Shown: positions 25,593 to 35,052, counted from the first letter of the stretch. The stretch: DNA of 64,000 nt from DATBLE01 sp963764565 (GCA_963764565.1 CAVXTD010000008.1:124001-188000), one strand, 5' to 3'. The notes: generated by a model not told the origin, from the letters alone. Program-made: numbers and translations.

Positions 25593-26821
25593 GTGGCGCG
25601 CCGCCCGTCCGCGCTCGCGCTGCGGGCGACCGCCCTCGCGACGCCGCTCCTGCTCGGAGCCCTGGCGGTTCCGAGCGGAGGCCTGTTCCGCGGAGCGAAG
25701 TTCCGCGATCTCCACCTCTACCGCCAGTACGGAGACGCGCTGCTCGACGGGCGGATCCCGTACCGCGACTTCTTCGTCGAGTATCCGCCCGGCGCGATCC
25801 CGCTCTTTGCCGCTCCCTCGGTTGCGCCGGGCGGAGCCTACGACGCCGTCTTCAAGGTCCTGATGACGCTCTGCTGCGTTGCCGCGATCTACCTGGTCAC
25901 GCTCGTGCTCGCGCGCGAGGGGAGCTCGCTGCTGCGGATCGGATCGGCTGCCGGCCTGCTCGCGATAGCGCCCGTTGCGCTAGGCCCCGTGTCGCTGAAC
26001 ACGTACGACGCCTGGCCCGCCGTGCTGACGGTGGCCGCGGCGGCGGCGCTCATCAGCGGCCGCGGCCGGCTCGCCCTCGGTCTCCTGGGTGCGGCCGCTG
26101 CGGCGAAGCTCTACGCGGTCGTTCTGATCCCGATCGCGCTCGTCTGGATCTGGCGCACGCGCGGCCGGCGGGCGGTCGCGGAGTCGCTCGGTGCCTTCGC
26201 CGCGGTCGCCGCCGTGCTCGTCGTTCCGTGGGTCGCGCTGTCTCCGGGGGGCGTCTGGGACAGCCTTCACTCGCAGGTCGGGCGGGGACTGCACACCGAG
26301 AGCCTCGGTGCGAGCCTGCTGATGGCGGGCGACCGCCTCGGCCTCTACCACGCAACCGTCGTCCGCGCTGCCCCGGCTGTCTCGCGCGATCTCGGCGGCG
26401 GGCTTCCGCAGGCGCTGGCGGCGATCAGCGCTGTGCTGGCGGTGCTGGCTGCGCTCGCGCCCGCCGTTGTGCTCGCGCGCCGTGTGGCGTCCGGCCCGAG
26501 CTCGCATTCGCCGCGAGCGTTGCGGGGTTCCTCGCCTTCACGAAGGTGCTCTCACCCCAGTACCTCGTCTGGCTGATACCGCTGGCGGCATTCGGCGGCG
26601 TCCTGTCAGCCGCGCTCCTCGTGGCGGCGCTCGCTCTCGGCCAGAGCTGGTACTTCCACTACCACGAGCTCTGGGCGGTAGGCCCGCAGGTCTGGTCGCT
26701 GCTCGCCCGCAACCTGGTTCTGGTTGCGCTCTTCGCCGTTCTCAGCGCGGAACTCGCCGGAAGACGAGTACCCCGTCTTGCTCGAAGACGACCTGCCAGT
26801 CAGGGCTCTGCCGCAATCTGA
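25593..26821 (+). CDS. GT87/DUF2029-like polyprenyl-sugar glycosyltransferase, one frameshift
   Basis: A polytopic membrane protein of about 405 residues with 9-10 hydrophobic segments. FRDLHLYRQYGDALLDGRIP and YRDFFVEYPPGAIPLFAAPS match the first extracytoplasmic loop of DUF2029/GT-C mannosyltransferases, with a probable catalytic Asp in the RDLHLY region. Coding shifts frame at about 26490: after VVLARRV the next frame gives PELAFAASVAGFLAFTKVLS, PQYLVWLIPLAAFGGVL, SWYFHYHELWAVGPQ. The C-terminal Arg-rich stretch overlaps the convergent gene by 80 bp, so the true stop could be earlier. GTG start, 5 nt after the PBP stop. Confidence 0.75.
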
Positions 26822-28161
26822 CGAGGGCGAGTGCCGAAGGCAGCGGCGCGACGCGATCGGCGTAGCTCGAGCGGGTCTCGTCGACCGCCACCCAGGTCGC
26901 GTCTCCGAGCTTCGGCAGGCTGAGCACGCGCCGGCGTGCGGAGAGGTGTGCTCCCAGCACGTTGGTGGCGCTGACGACGACGCCTGCGGGAACGAGCGCA
27001 ACCGCCCGCTCGGCGATCCGGTCGTGCGCGGTCACCCGCCACGCCGCCTTCTGGTAGTCCTCGCCGCCCGGTACCGCCCCCCAGAGCGGCACGGCGCCGA
27101 TCTTCCAGTTCGCCGCCAGGGCGACGACGACTGCGGCCGTGACGATTGCGCCGGCCCTGCGCCGGGAACCGCCGGGCGAGCGCAGCGCTGCCCAGCACGG
27201 CTGCGATCACGAGCGGCGCGATCGCGCCTGCGGTGTAGTGGAAATGGATCGATGTCTGGGTGGAGGTGGCCGAGAGCTGGTTGAGCGCGAGCTCGGGCAG
27301 CGCCGCGACGAGAACGAGGGGAGCGGCGGCGAAGAGGAGTCCGAGGGGAAGGAGGAGATGCAGCAGGTAGTGGAGGTCGCCGCCCTGAAACGCCTCCGCG
27401 ACGATCCGCCAGGGGTGGGTGACGGCTGTCCTCGCGATTCCCCCTGCCGATCCGCCGATCGCGTCGTAGCGTCCGTAGAACGTCGAGTCTGCCCCTGAGT
27501 TGAAGTGGGGAACGACGACCGCGACGGCAATCGCCGAGACCGCGACACCGGCAGCTGCGATTGCCGCTCCGGCTCGCCGGCGCCGCTTCAGCGCGTACCA
27601 GAGCCCGAAGCCGGCGACGACCAGTCCGATCTCCTCCTTCGTCGTCATCGCCAGGACGGCGAACACCGTGAAGGGGAGCAGGCGGTCCTCGTCGAGGTAC
27701 CAGAACGCGAAGAGGAGGAACGGGCAGGCGAGCGCGACCGGGTGAAACTCGTTGAGCGTCAGCCACTCGGTCGCGGGGTAGAGCAGGTAGACGAGCGCGA
27801 ACCCGAGCCCCGCGCGGTCACCGCCCACGTGCTTGCGCGCGAGGCGGTAGACCGGCAGCGCTCCGAGCGCGACTGCGATCGCCTGCGCGGTCAGCAGCAG
27901 CTCTGGGCTCGGCCAAAGCCACCAGAGCGGTGCAAAGGCGGCCAGGATCGGGTCGAAGTGCGCAGCAAGCCTGGAGATCTGCCTGCCGTCCCCGCTCGTC
28001 ATCTGAAGGATGTTTCCGTGCGCGGTGTTCCAGACGGTCTGCACCATGTTCCCGAGGTCGTAGCGGCCGGTTGCGAACGCCCGATGCCGGAGGATCGACA
28101 GCGAGGCGAATCCGCCCGAGTACGCCGCCATCGCAGCCCACAGGAGCATCCGCGGCTTCAC
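26742..28161 (-). CDS. DUF2079 family membrane protein, one frameshift
   Basis: A protein of about 473 residues with about 10 TM segments, of the DUF2079 (COG3463) family of predicted GT-C-like membrane proteins. The N-terminal hallmark is YDLGNMVQTVWNTAHGNIL followed by AHFDPILAAFAPLWWL. Later markers are YPATEWLTLNEFHPVALACP and AMTTKEEIGL. Coding shifts one frame at about 27160-27175, where LARRFPAQ is followed by RRAGAIVTAAVVVALAANWK and continues to FEQDGVLVFRRVPR. The GTG start overlaps the GT4 stop by GTGA. It belongs to a leftward glycan gene run (30996 to 26742). Confidence 0.78.
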
Positions 28162-29216
28162 AGCAATCCTTCGATCAGCCCACGCCAGCGGGCGCCGAGC
28201 ACCTCCTCGCTCGCCTGCGCTCGGTAGGCCGCCTGCCCACCGGCGGACAGCAGCCGGCGCAGCGCGGGGTCGGCGGCGAGGCGGCGAAGGGCCGCGGCCA
28301 GAGCCTCCGGGTCGCCGGGCGGAACGAGCAGTGCGCTGTCGCCGTCACGCAGCAGCTCTCGAGCGGCCGGTGTGTCGGCGGTGACGAGTGGAGTTCCGCA
28401 GGCGAGCGCCTGGAAGGCCTTGTTCGGGATCACCCGTGCAGCCTTGCCCGTGGTCCCGAAGACGCCGAGGGCGCACGAGGCGCGCCGGAGCTCGCCGGGG
28501 AGTTGGTCGTAGTCGACCCAGGTGACATGCTCGACATTGTCCGGGCGACGATCGAGGAGATGTGCCAGCTGCCCGTTCCCGACGACCCGGATTCGGAGCT
28601 CCGGGGCGAGGCGGGCGGCGGCGAGAATCGTTTCGAGCCCGTGGAGCGGGATCAGCTTGCCGACGAAGAGCGCGGTGAACCGATCGCCCGGCTGCCACCC
28701 CGGCCGGAAGATCCGCTCCTCGGCGCCGACGAGGCAGACCTCGATCGGGCGAGCACCGGTGATCTTCTCCAGATGGCTGGCGTGCGCGGCCGTGTCCGCG
28801 ACGACGAGGTCGGCGGCCTGGAACGCTCGCCGATCGATCGCCGCGAGCGCTCGGGCCGGAATCGACCCCGGCCGGAAGCGGCCGCGGTCGGAGACCAGCG
28901 TGTCCGCCAGCGAGACGAGCGGATTGAAGACGACGGGCCGTCCGCGGGCGGCGCGGCGCGCGGTCGCCAGGTCGAGGTGGCCGGGGTAGCCGACGATCAG
29001 CGCGTCGAACGTCTCGGCCGGGCGCCGCAGCAACCTGAGCTCTGCGGCAACCAGTCGGGCGCCGGCGAGAACGCCCGCGTTCCACGTCTGCTCGCGTCCC
29101 TCCCACACTCCGATGTGGTGCTCGGCGACCTCGACGCCGGCGCGCCTCAGGCACGAGATCACCTGGGCGTTGCGGGGGTAGCGCCGTTCGTACGTGCCGA
29201 AGTACAGAACCTTCAG
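28158..29216 (-). CDS. Glycosyltransferase family 4, apparent CTG start
   Basis: A GT-B fold glycosyltransferase of 352 residues. The C-terminal Rossmann domain has FTALFVGKLIPLHGLETILA, RIRVVGNGQLAHLL, then GKAARVIPNKAFQALACGTP with the EX7E-equivalent region PLVTADTPAARELLRDGDSA. The family N-terminus (KVLYFGTYERRYPRNAQVIS) is coded upstream of the first GTG at 29162. It starts exactly where relatives carry Met but here is CTG (29216), 6 nt after the GT2 stop. The donor and acceptor are unknown. Neighbours (GT2, DUF2079) suggest envelope polysaccharide or glycolipid synthesis. Confidence 0.85.
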   Translation of the reverse strand: MKVLYFGTYERRYPRNAQVISCLRRAGVEVAEHHIGVWEGREQTWNAGVLAGARLVAAELRLLRRPAETFDALIVGYPGHLDLATARRAARGRPVVFNPLVSLADTLVSDRGRFRPGSIPARALAAIDRRAFQAADLVVADTAAHASHLEKITGARPIEVCLVGAEERIFRPGWQPGDRFTALFVGKLIPLHGLETILAAARLAPELRIRVVGNGQLAHLLDRRPDNVEHVTWVDYDQLPGELRRASCALGVFGTTGKAARVIPNKAFQALACGTPLVTADTPAARELLRDGDSALLVPPGDPEALAAALRRLAADPALRRLLSAGGQAAYRAQASEEVLGARWRGLIEGLL

Positions 29217-29221
29217 AGCGC

Positions 29222-30160
29222 CTACGAGAGAATCTCCTCGACGATCGCCTCGGCGCGCTCCCGCTCGGAGGTTCGTTCTTCGTGATGGCTCGTGATCAGC
29301 TCGGTGATCAGGCCGAGCGAGAACACCTGGATGCCGACCACGACGAGCAGCACGCCGAGGATCAAGAGCGGCCGCCCGCCGATCGCGTGACCCATCGCCT
29401 TGACGACGGTCAGGTAGACGAGAATCCCTGCACCCGCCGTCGAGAGCGCGAGCCCGAGCCCGCCGAAGAGGTGCAAGGGGCGGTGGCGGTACCGCCCGAT
29501 GAACGACACCGTGAGCAGGTCGAGAAAGCCGCGCAGGTACCGCTCGAGCCCGTAGCGTGACCGTCCGTAGTCACGCGGCCTGTGGTTGACCGGCAGCTCT
29601 GCGATGCGGTAGCCGCGATGGTGGGCGAGGACGGGGATGAACCTGTGCAGCTCCCCGTACAGACGCAGGCCGCGGACGACCTCGGCCCGGTACGCCTTCA
29701 GCCCGCAGTTCATGTCGTGGAGTCGCACGCCCGAGATCCACCCGCTGACCCTGTTGAAGATCCGCGAGAGTGTGCGGCGAAGGAGCGGGTCGCGCCGCCG
29801 CGTCTTCCAGCCGGAAACCAGATCGAATCCCTCGTCGAGCTTGACCAGCAGCTTGGGGATCTCGGCGGGGTCGTCCTGGAGATCGCCGTCGATGGTGACG
29901 ATCACCTCGCCGTGGGCGGCGGCGAACCCGGCGGCGAGCGCGGCGGCCTTGCCGAAGTTCCGTCGCAGCCTGACGACCGACACATTCCCGTGCGCGGCGT
30001 GCAGGCGGGTGAGCGCTGCGTACGAGCCGTCGGTCGAGCCGTCGTCGACGAAGATCGTCTCCCAAGGGGTGCCGAGCGGCTGGAGTGCCGAGTCCACTTC
30101 GTCGAGCAGAAGGGCCACGCTCCGCTCCTCGTTGTGGACGGGCACGACGACGGAGATCAC
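29222..30160 (-). CDS. Glycosyltransferase family 2 with two C-terminal membrane helices
   Basis: A 312-residue DPM1/GtrB-like enzyme. The GT-A domain starts at ISVVVPVHNEERSVALLLDE, with FVDDGSTDGSY, NFGKAAALAAGFAAAHGEVI and the DXD-type VTIDGDLQDDPAEI, and ends at LPVNHRPRDYGRSRYGLERY. Two TM helices follow (LFGGLGLALSTAGAGILVYL and PLLILGVLLVVVGIQVFSLG). Such enzymes make polyprenyl-phosphate-linked sugars, which would supply the GT-C proteins nearby (inference). The GTG overlaps the kinase stop by GTGA, so the genes are coupled. Confidence 0.9.
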   Translation of the reverse strand: MISVVVPVHNEERSVALLLDEVDSALQPLGTPWETIFVDDGSTDGSYAALTRLHAAHGNVSVVRLRRNFGKAAALAAGFAAAHGEVIVTIDGDLQDDPAEIPKLLVKLDEGFDLVSGWKTRRRDPLLRRTLSRIFNRVSGWISGVRLHDMNCGLKAYRAEVVRGLRLYGELHRFIPVLAHHRGYRIAELPVNHRPRDYGRSRYGLERYLRGFLDLLTVSFIGRYRHRPLHLFGGLGLALSTAGAGILVYLTVVKAMGHAIGGRPLLILGVLLVVVGIQVFSLGLITELITSHHEERTSERERAEAIVEEILS

Positions 30161-30996
30161 GCGCGCGAGCCTACCCCGGAAGCGTTGTCGCCGGTGCCGC
30201 CGCCGGGAGCAGTCAGCTCCGCGAGCAGCGCTGCACCGTCGCGGGGCCGGTCGGCCGGGCTCTTGGCCAGCGCAGCCGCCGCGACGCTCTCGAGCCGCGG
30301 CGGTGCGTCTGCCCGGAGGTCGACGACGGGCGGGGGCGGGTCGTCCCGGTGCATCGCGGCAACGGCGAGCCCGTCTGCCGACTCGAACGGGAGCCGCCCG
30401 GTCAGCATCCGGAAGAGGATCACGCCGAAGGCGTAGACGTCGCTCGCCGCGGTCGCGCTGCCGCCCGAGGCCTGCTCTGGCGAGATGTACGAGGCGGTAC
30501 CAAGCACAGTCCCGGCTTCGGTGATCCCGGGTGCGGTGTCCAGGCGCGCAAGTCCGAAGTCGGCGATCTTCGCGCGGCCGCCGGCGTCGAAGAGGACGTT
30601 CAGGGGTTTGAGGTCGCGATGGACGATTCCCCGGCCGTGGGCGTGAGCAAGGCCGGCGGCGATCTCGGTTCCGATTCGCAGCGTCTCCTCGTTCGCGAGC
30701 GGCCGGCCGCCGGCGAGTCGCTCCTCGAGCGATCCGCCGGGTAGATGCTCGAGCACCATGAACGGCCGTCCGGCGGCGTCTCCGTAGTCGTACACGGCGC
30801 AGATGTTCGGATGTGCGAGCGCGGCGATCGCCCGCGCTTCGCGTTCGAACCGAGCGGGATCGGCCTCGGGAGCGAGCAGCTTGACGGCGACGACCCGCTC
30901 GAGCTCGAGGTCGGTTGCCCGCCAGACCTCCGACGTCCCGCCTGTACCGATTCGCTGCTCCAGCCGGTATCGGCCGGCGATTGTCTTGCCGGTCAC
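30157..30996 (-). CDS. Soluble serine/threonine protein kinase
   Basis: A 279-residue Hanks-type kinase made of the catalytic domain only. The Gly-rich loop is RIGTGGTSEVWRATD, the ATP-binding Lys is in VVAVKLL, the catalytic loop is GIVHRDLKPLNVLF, the Mg motif is IADFGLARLD and the activation segment ends in GTASYISPEQASGG. There is no TM segment or PASTA repeat, unlike PknB. GTG 30996 gives a complete N-lobe. It is divergent from moeA with 11 bp between the starts, and it overlaps the downstream GT2 gene, which suggests a role in controlling glycan assembly (inference). Confidence 0.92.
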   Translation of the reverse strand: MTGKTIAGRYRLEQRIGTGGTSEVWRATDLELERVVAVKLLAPEADPARFEREARAIAALAHPNICAVYDYGDAAGRPFMVLEHLPGGSLEERLAGGRPLANEETLRIGTEIAAGLAHAHGRGIVHRDLKPLNVLFDAGGRAKIADFGLARLDTAPGITEAGTVLGTASYISPEQASGGSATAASDVYAFGVILFRMLTGRLPFESADGLAVAAMHRDDPPPPVVDLRADAPPRLESVAAAALAKSPADRPRDGAALLAELTAPGGGTGDNASGVGSRA

Positions 30997-31007
30997 GGGG
31001 GTAGCGT

Positions 31008-32209
31008 ATGCGCCAGGTGGCCGAGCTCCTGTCTCTTGCAGAAGCGCAGAGGATCGTGCTGGAGCGGGCGCGTCCGCTCGCAGCGGAGAAGGTGCCGATC
31101 GCCGCCGCCGCCGGGCGCGTGCTCGCCGAGCCGTCGAGCTGCCCTGGTCGATCTGCCGCCGTTTCGCAGCTCGGCGATGGACGGATACGCGGTTCGGGCC
31201 GACGACACGCCTGGAGTGCTGCCGATCGTCTTTCGGATTGCGGCCGGCGCCCCTGCGCGGCGCCCGCTGGCCGCCGGCGAGGCGATGGCGATCGCGACCG
31301 GAGGCGTCGTCCCCGATGGGGCGGACGCAGTGGTTCCCCACGAGAACGTTGTCGAACGTGACAACACAGGTCGAGCTTGCGGACAGCGTCACGGCCGGCG
31401 CCAACGTTCGTGGTATCGGCGGCGACGTGACCGCTGGTTCGCCTGTCGCCGGCGCAGGGATCCGGCTCGGCCCGGCGCAGATCGGCGCGCTCGCGGCCGC
31501 CGGGATCGCCGAGGTCGTCTGCGCGCGCCGCCCCCGCGTCGCGGTCCTGACCACCGGGACCGAGCTGCGCGAGCCCGGAGTCGCGCTGGGTCCGGGTGAG
31601 GTCTACGAGGCAAACGGCGTCATGCTCGCCGCACAGGTTGCGGCCACGGGCGCCGAGGTAACGCGCTTGGCGGCAGTCGCCGACGACGAGGCAGCACACC
31701 GCCGCTCGCTCGAGCAGGGTCTCGACTTCGACGTGCTGGTCACATCCGGCGGTGTCTCGGTCGGACCGCACGACCTCGTGCGCAAGATCGAGGCCGAGCT
31801 CGGCGTCGAGGAGCTGTTCTGGCGCGTTGCCGTTCGGCCGGGCAAGCCCGTCTCGTTCGGCGTCCGGGGCGCGACGCTCGTCTTCGGACTGCCGGGGAAT
31901 CCGGTCTCGTCGCTCGTCGGCTGCGAGCTGTTCGTGCGGCCGGCGCTGCTCGCTCTCCAGGGCGCTGCCGAGCCGGGCCCGATGTTCGCCGCCGGAACGC
32001 TCGGTACGAGTGTTGCCCGGAACCCGGCCCGCGACGACCTGCTTCGCGCCCGCACGATGGTGACGGAGGACGGTGTCTCGCTCGAACCGGTCACCGGCCA
32101 GGAATCGCACATGATCGTGCGAGCAGCCGAGGCGAACGCCCTGATCCTGATCCCGCGCGGCGAAGGCGAGATAGAGGCCGGCTCCATCGTCCGCTACTTG
32201 CCGCTGTAG
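31008..32209 (+). CDS. moeA: Molybdopterin molybdenumtransferase MoeA, two frameshifts
   Basis: MoeA inserts molybdate into adenylylated molybdopterin. Three reading frames together give about 400 residues: VAELLSLAEAQRIVLERARP and IAAAAGRVLAEP, then (after about 31135) VDLPPFRSSAMDGYAVRADD and ATGGVVPDGADAVVPHENVV, then (after about 31365) VELADSVTAGANVRGIGGDV, VAVLTTGTELREPG and VTSGGVSVGPHD. The last frame also has FGLPGNPVSSLVGCELFVRP and the C-terminal beta domain. All MoeA landmarks are in order, so the two shifts are more likely sequence errors than decay. ATG 31008 lies 11 bp from the divergent kinase. No other molybdopterin gene is in the window. Confidence 0.9.
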
Positions 32210-32359
32210 CCGCGGCCTCTCCACTGTCCGCCGCGACCGACCTTGGCGGGCGCGGCACACAACCGATGTCGACCGAGGTCTGAGCCATCGGCCAACCACG
32301 CCAAGTCGGCGGCTCCGCTCTCGTCGGCACGTGAGCTCCCGCCCCGCAAGGAGAGGGCC

Positions 32360-32386
32360 CGCGGGAGAACCAGGGGTTCCCCCGCG
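32360..32386 (-). terminator. Strong intergenic hairpin, copy 2
   Basis: CGCGGGAGAACC faces GGTTCCCCCGCG around an AGG loop. The right arm is identical over 12 nt to the copy at 20839-20850, and the left arm differs by one base. It lies 26 bp past the sortase stop, between two convergent genes, as expected for a shared terminator. Confidence 0.55.
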
Positions 32387-32411
32387 AAGCGAAAGCGCCG
32401 CCGAAGGCGCG

Positions 32412-33140
32412 CTAAGCGACCGGGCCGGTCGGCGCCGGCTCGTACGGCTGGCCGCCGCGCGGCGCGACGCGGACGAGCTTGGCGTACGCGATATAGCGGT
32501 GGGTGGCGAAGAACCGGGGGTGACAGGCCTGAAGCGCCAGGACTTCCCGGTGGTGGGACTTCAGCACCGCGAGGTCGTCGGCGGTCACGATCCGGTGGCC
32601 GGTCACCTCGTACACGAACGTCGCATAGGGCAGCTCGAAAGTGATCCGGTCGCCGGGGCGGAGGCTGTCGATGTGCGCAAACGGGGCGAGGTACGTGGTC
32701 CGGTGACCGGCGACGTAGACCAACTCGCCCTCGCCCGGCATGAACGTGTGCAGTTCGCGACCGGGTCCCTTGGTCAGGTCGTCGTGGCTGGTTCCATTGA
32801 CGACGATCGCCTTGAGCCCGAACCGCGGCACGATCATTCGCCCGACCGGCTCACCCTCGTGCAGCGCATGGCGGTAGGCGGCTGCTGCCTTTGCAACCTG
32901 CTTGCGTTCGGCCGCGAGCGGCACGGGCTTGCCCGGGCGGACGGCGGTCGGGGTTGCGTAGCGCGGGGCGTGGTACTCGACGAGATGCTGCGAGTAGCTG
33001 GCCGCGAGCTTGTGCTGCTGGTACTTCGTGTACAGCGCGGTGATCGGGTCCTGCCACTGCCAGACCAGCAAGGTCCACCCGATCGAGGCGACCCCGACGA
33101 CGATCATCACCGTGCCTGCGATCCGGGCGATGCGTCTCAT
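32412..33140 (-). CDS. Sortase (class D/E-like)
   Basis: A 242-residue sortase anchored by one N-terminal TM (GTVMIVVGVASIGWTLLVW). The catalytic triad is visible: His in YVAGHRTTYLAPF, Cys in LALQACHPRFFATHRYIAYA and the Arg shortly after it (HRYIAYAKLVRV). PVGRMIVPRFGLKAIVVNGT starts the sortase beta-barrel. Sortases attach LPXTG-like proteins to the wall or polymerise pili; no substrate with an obvious sorting signal was seen nearby. The ATG overlaps the upstream peptidase stop by one base (TGATG). Confidence 0.92.
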   Translation of the reverse strand: MRRIARIAGTVMIVVGVASIGWTLLVWQWQDPITALYTKYQQHKLAASYSQHLVEYHAPRYATPTAVRPGKPVPLAAERKQVAKAAAAYRHALHEGEPVGRMIVPRFGLKAIVVNGTSHDDLTKGPGRELHTFMPGEGELVYVAGHRTTYLAPFAHIDSLRPGDRITFELPYATFVYEVTGHRIVTADDLAVLKSHHREVLALQACHPRFFATHRYIAYAKLVRVAPRGGQPYEPAPTGPVA

Positions 33141-34945
33141 CAGGCGCCGAGCACGTCGCGGTCGTCGGTTGCCACGGTCCGGCGGGCTCGCACGCCGAGC
33201 ACGAGCGCGCGAACGGTGTTCCGGATCGGGCCTCTAGGCGGCCGCTCGGCGGCGCTCGGATACGGCGCATAGCGGCCTGCGGCGATTGCGGTCAGCTGAG
33301 CCGCCCCTGCCAGCCAGCAGAGGATGAGAAGGAAGGCCACAGTCGAGACGTAGTTGATCGCGACCAATTCTGCAAGGTACCAGGGCGCGTCGAAGCCGAG
33401 CCCGAACCGGAACATGAACGAGCCGATCAGGATGAACGGTCCCAGGAGGCCGGCGGCGAGGAGACCGAGCCGAGCCCCGATTCCGCGGTCGCGCAGGTGC
33501 GGCAGCCAGAGCCAGATGTGGAGCGAGGGCAGGAGAAAGAGCAGCGCGAACGGGTTTGTCGCGACGACGAGGAGGGCGACGACGCCGAGCGCCAGCATTG
33601 CAGCGGTGTGCCCTGCGAGCTCGTCTTCGGCGGTCGGCGGCCGCCGAGGCGCCAGCCTGGCGCGGGCGACGAGCCAGGCGGGAACGGACAGGAACAGGAG
33701 CAGGAGAAGCCCGAGCATCGGCCAGTCTCCGGCGGCCGGCGTCTCGGGGTTCAGCGGTCTGGCCGTGCCGCCCGGCCAGACGCCGGCGAAGCCGAGGAAG
33801 AGGAACATCGCCCCGGCCCAGAGCCAGGCGCCGAGCCGGCTGCGATAGGCGCGAAGAGCGGGAGCGATTGCGATCCGCCGCCGCCGGCAGCGTGCGAACA
33901 AGTCGACGGTGGCGACGATGAACGGGAGCAGCATCGCGATCAGCGAGAACTGGATCGCCCACCCGCGGATGAGGCGCTGCCCCAGGTACACGTAGCTGCG
34001 GGTTCCTCGGGCAAGCTCGAGGCCGGCGTCGAGCGAGGCGACGAGTCCTTGGGCGGCGCTCCCGATATCCGCAACGTGCTTGCGATTGAGCCGTTCCGGC
34101 GTGTCTCCGAAGGAGGCGGGCGGACGGTCTCCGGCCGTCGTCATGGTCACCGCGGGGAACCCGCGGCCGACAAGCGGTGCCTGGTCGTAGAGGCTGAACG
34201 GGAAGGCGAGGTCGGTGAGCTGTCCGAGCGCGCTCGTCCGTCCGGGCGCGGAGCCGGTCTGCTCGGCGATTCTGGCCGCCGCGGTCTCGACCAGCACCGG
34301 CGCGGGCGAACGTGCTTGGTCGCCCGCGATCTCCAGCCTCGGTGGTCCCGGTCCGCCGATCGAGTCGAGGTTGACCACTGCGACCACACGGCTGCGATAC
34401 GGAGTCGCCTCCGCGAAGCGCACGGCCCCGAGACCGCCGAACGAGCCGCCGTCGGTGGAGAGAAAGATCAGGGTGTGCTCGGGCCTGGCGGGCTGGGCGG
34501 GCGCGCCCGGCGGGGTTCCGTACGGGCGGGCAAGCTCGATCAGGGCTGCGGTTCCGGAGGCGTTGTCGTTGGCGCCGGCCGCGAGCCCCGAGTCGTCGCG
34601 GTGCGCCATGACCACGATCGCGTCCGGCGAGCGCCCGGTGATCACGAAGGCGAGGTTCCGCAGGGGCACCCGGCCTCGGCCCGGGATCGTTCGCTCGAAG
34701 TCGTCCACCTGGGGTTCGAACCCGTAGAGCTTCATCTTGTCGGTGAGCCAGCGCGATGCACCCTGAGCGCCGGCGGTCCCCGGCGCCCGGTTCGGATACA
34801 GGCGGGCGAGCTCGCCGGCAAGCGTGAGGGCGGAGGAGGCGTCGAACGTCGGTTGCAGCGAGGCCGGCAGCGCAGACGGCCGCTCGACGCTGAATGCGGC
34901 GATCAGGAGAGGCAGCGCGACCAGCAGCCACGTCCCGCGGTACAT
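33140..34945 (-). CDS. M28-like peptidase with C-terminal membrane domain
   Basis: A 601-residue protein with an N-terminal TM or signal (WLLVALPLLIAAFSV), an M28 fold at about residues 40-320, and seven or eight TM segments at 335-560. The zinc-site motifs VVMAHRDDSG and GANDNASGTAALIELA are present. Where M28 enzymes usually have a DGEE pair, this protein reads LSTDGGSFGGLGAVRF, so the catalytic Glu may be missing or supplied otherwise. The domain layout resembles Fxna/ERMP1-type membrane peptidases. It is upstream of and coupled to the sortase. Confidence 0.75.
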   Translation of the reverse strand: MYRGTWLLVALPLLIAAFSVERPSALPASLQPTFDASSALTLAGELARLYPNRAPGTAGAQGASRWLTDKMKLYGFEPQVDDFERTIPGRGRVPLRNLAFVITGRSPDAIVVMAHRDDSGLAAGANDNASGTAALIELARPYGTPPGAPAQPARPEHTLIFLSTDGGSFGGLGAVRFAEATPYRSRVVAVVNLDSIGGPGPPRLEIAGDQARSPAPVLVETAAARIAEQTGSAPGRTSALGQLTDLAFPFSLYDQAPLVGRGFPAVTMTTAGDRPPASFGDTPERLNRKHVADIGSAAQGLVASLDAGLELARGTRSYVYLGQRLIRGWAIQFSLIAMLLPFIVATVDLFARCRRRRIAIAPALRAYRSRLGAWLWAGAMFLFLGFAGVWPGGTARPLNPETPAAGDWPMLGLLLLLFLSVPAWLVARARLAPRRPPTAEDELAGHTAAMLALGVVALLVVATNPFALLFLLPSLHIWLWLPHLRDRGIGARLGLLAAGLLGPFILIGSFMFRFGLGFDAPWYLAELVAINYVSTVAFLLILCWLAGAAQLTAIAAGRYAPYPSAAERPPRGPIRNTVRALVLGVRARRTVATDDRDVLGA

Positions 34946-35021
34946 GCGTCCGTTGATCGGACGTTCGGGAGTGCCGCGCCGCCGGCGACGTCGTCTGGGC
35001 GGTTGAGTGGCGATAGCGGGC

Positions 35022-35027
35022 TATAGT
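35022..35027 (+). promoter_or_regulatory. Candidate -10 (TATAGT) for the two-component operon
   Basis: TATAGT lies 25 nt before the response-regulator ATG. A TTGAGT at 35003-35008 is too close (13 bp) for a standard -35. The call is weak and rests mainly on the AT-rich hexamer in a GC-rich gap between divergent genes. Confidence 0.3.
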
Positions 35028-35052
35028 ACGTCGGCTTCTCGGTCGGCTCCCG

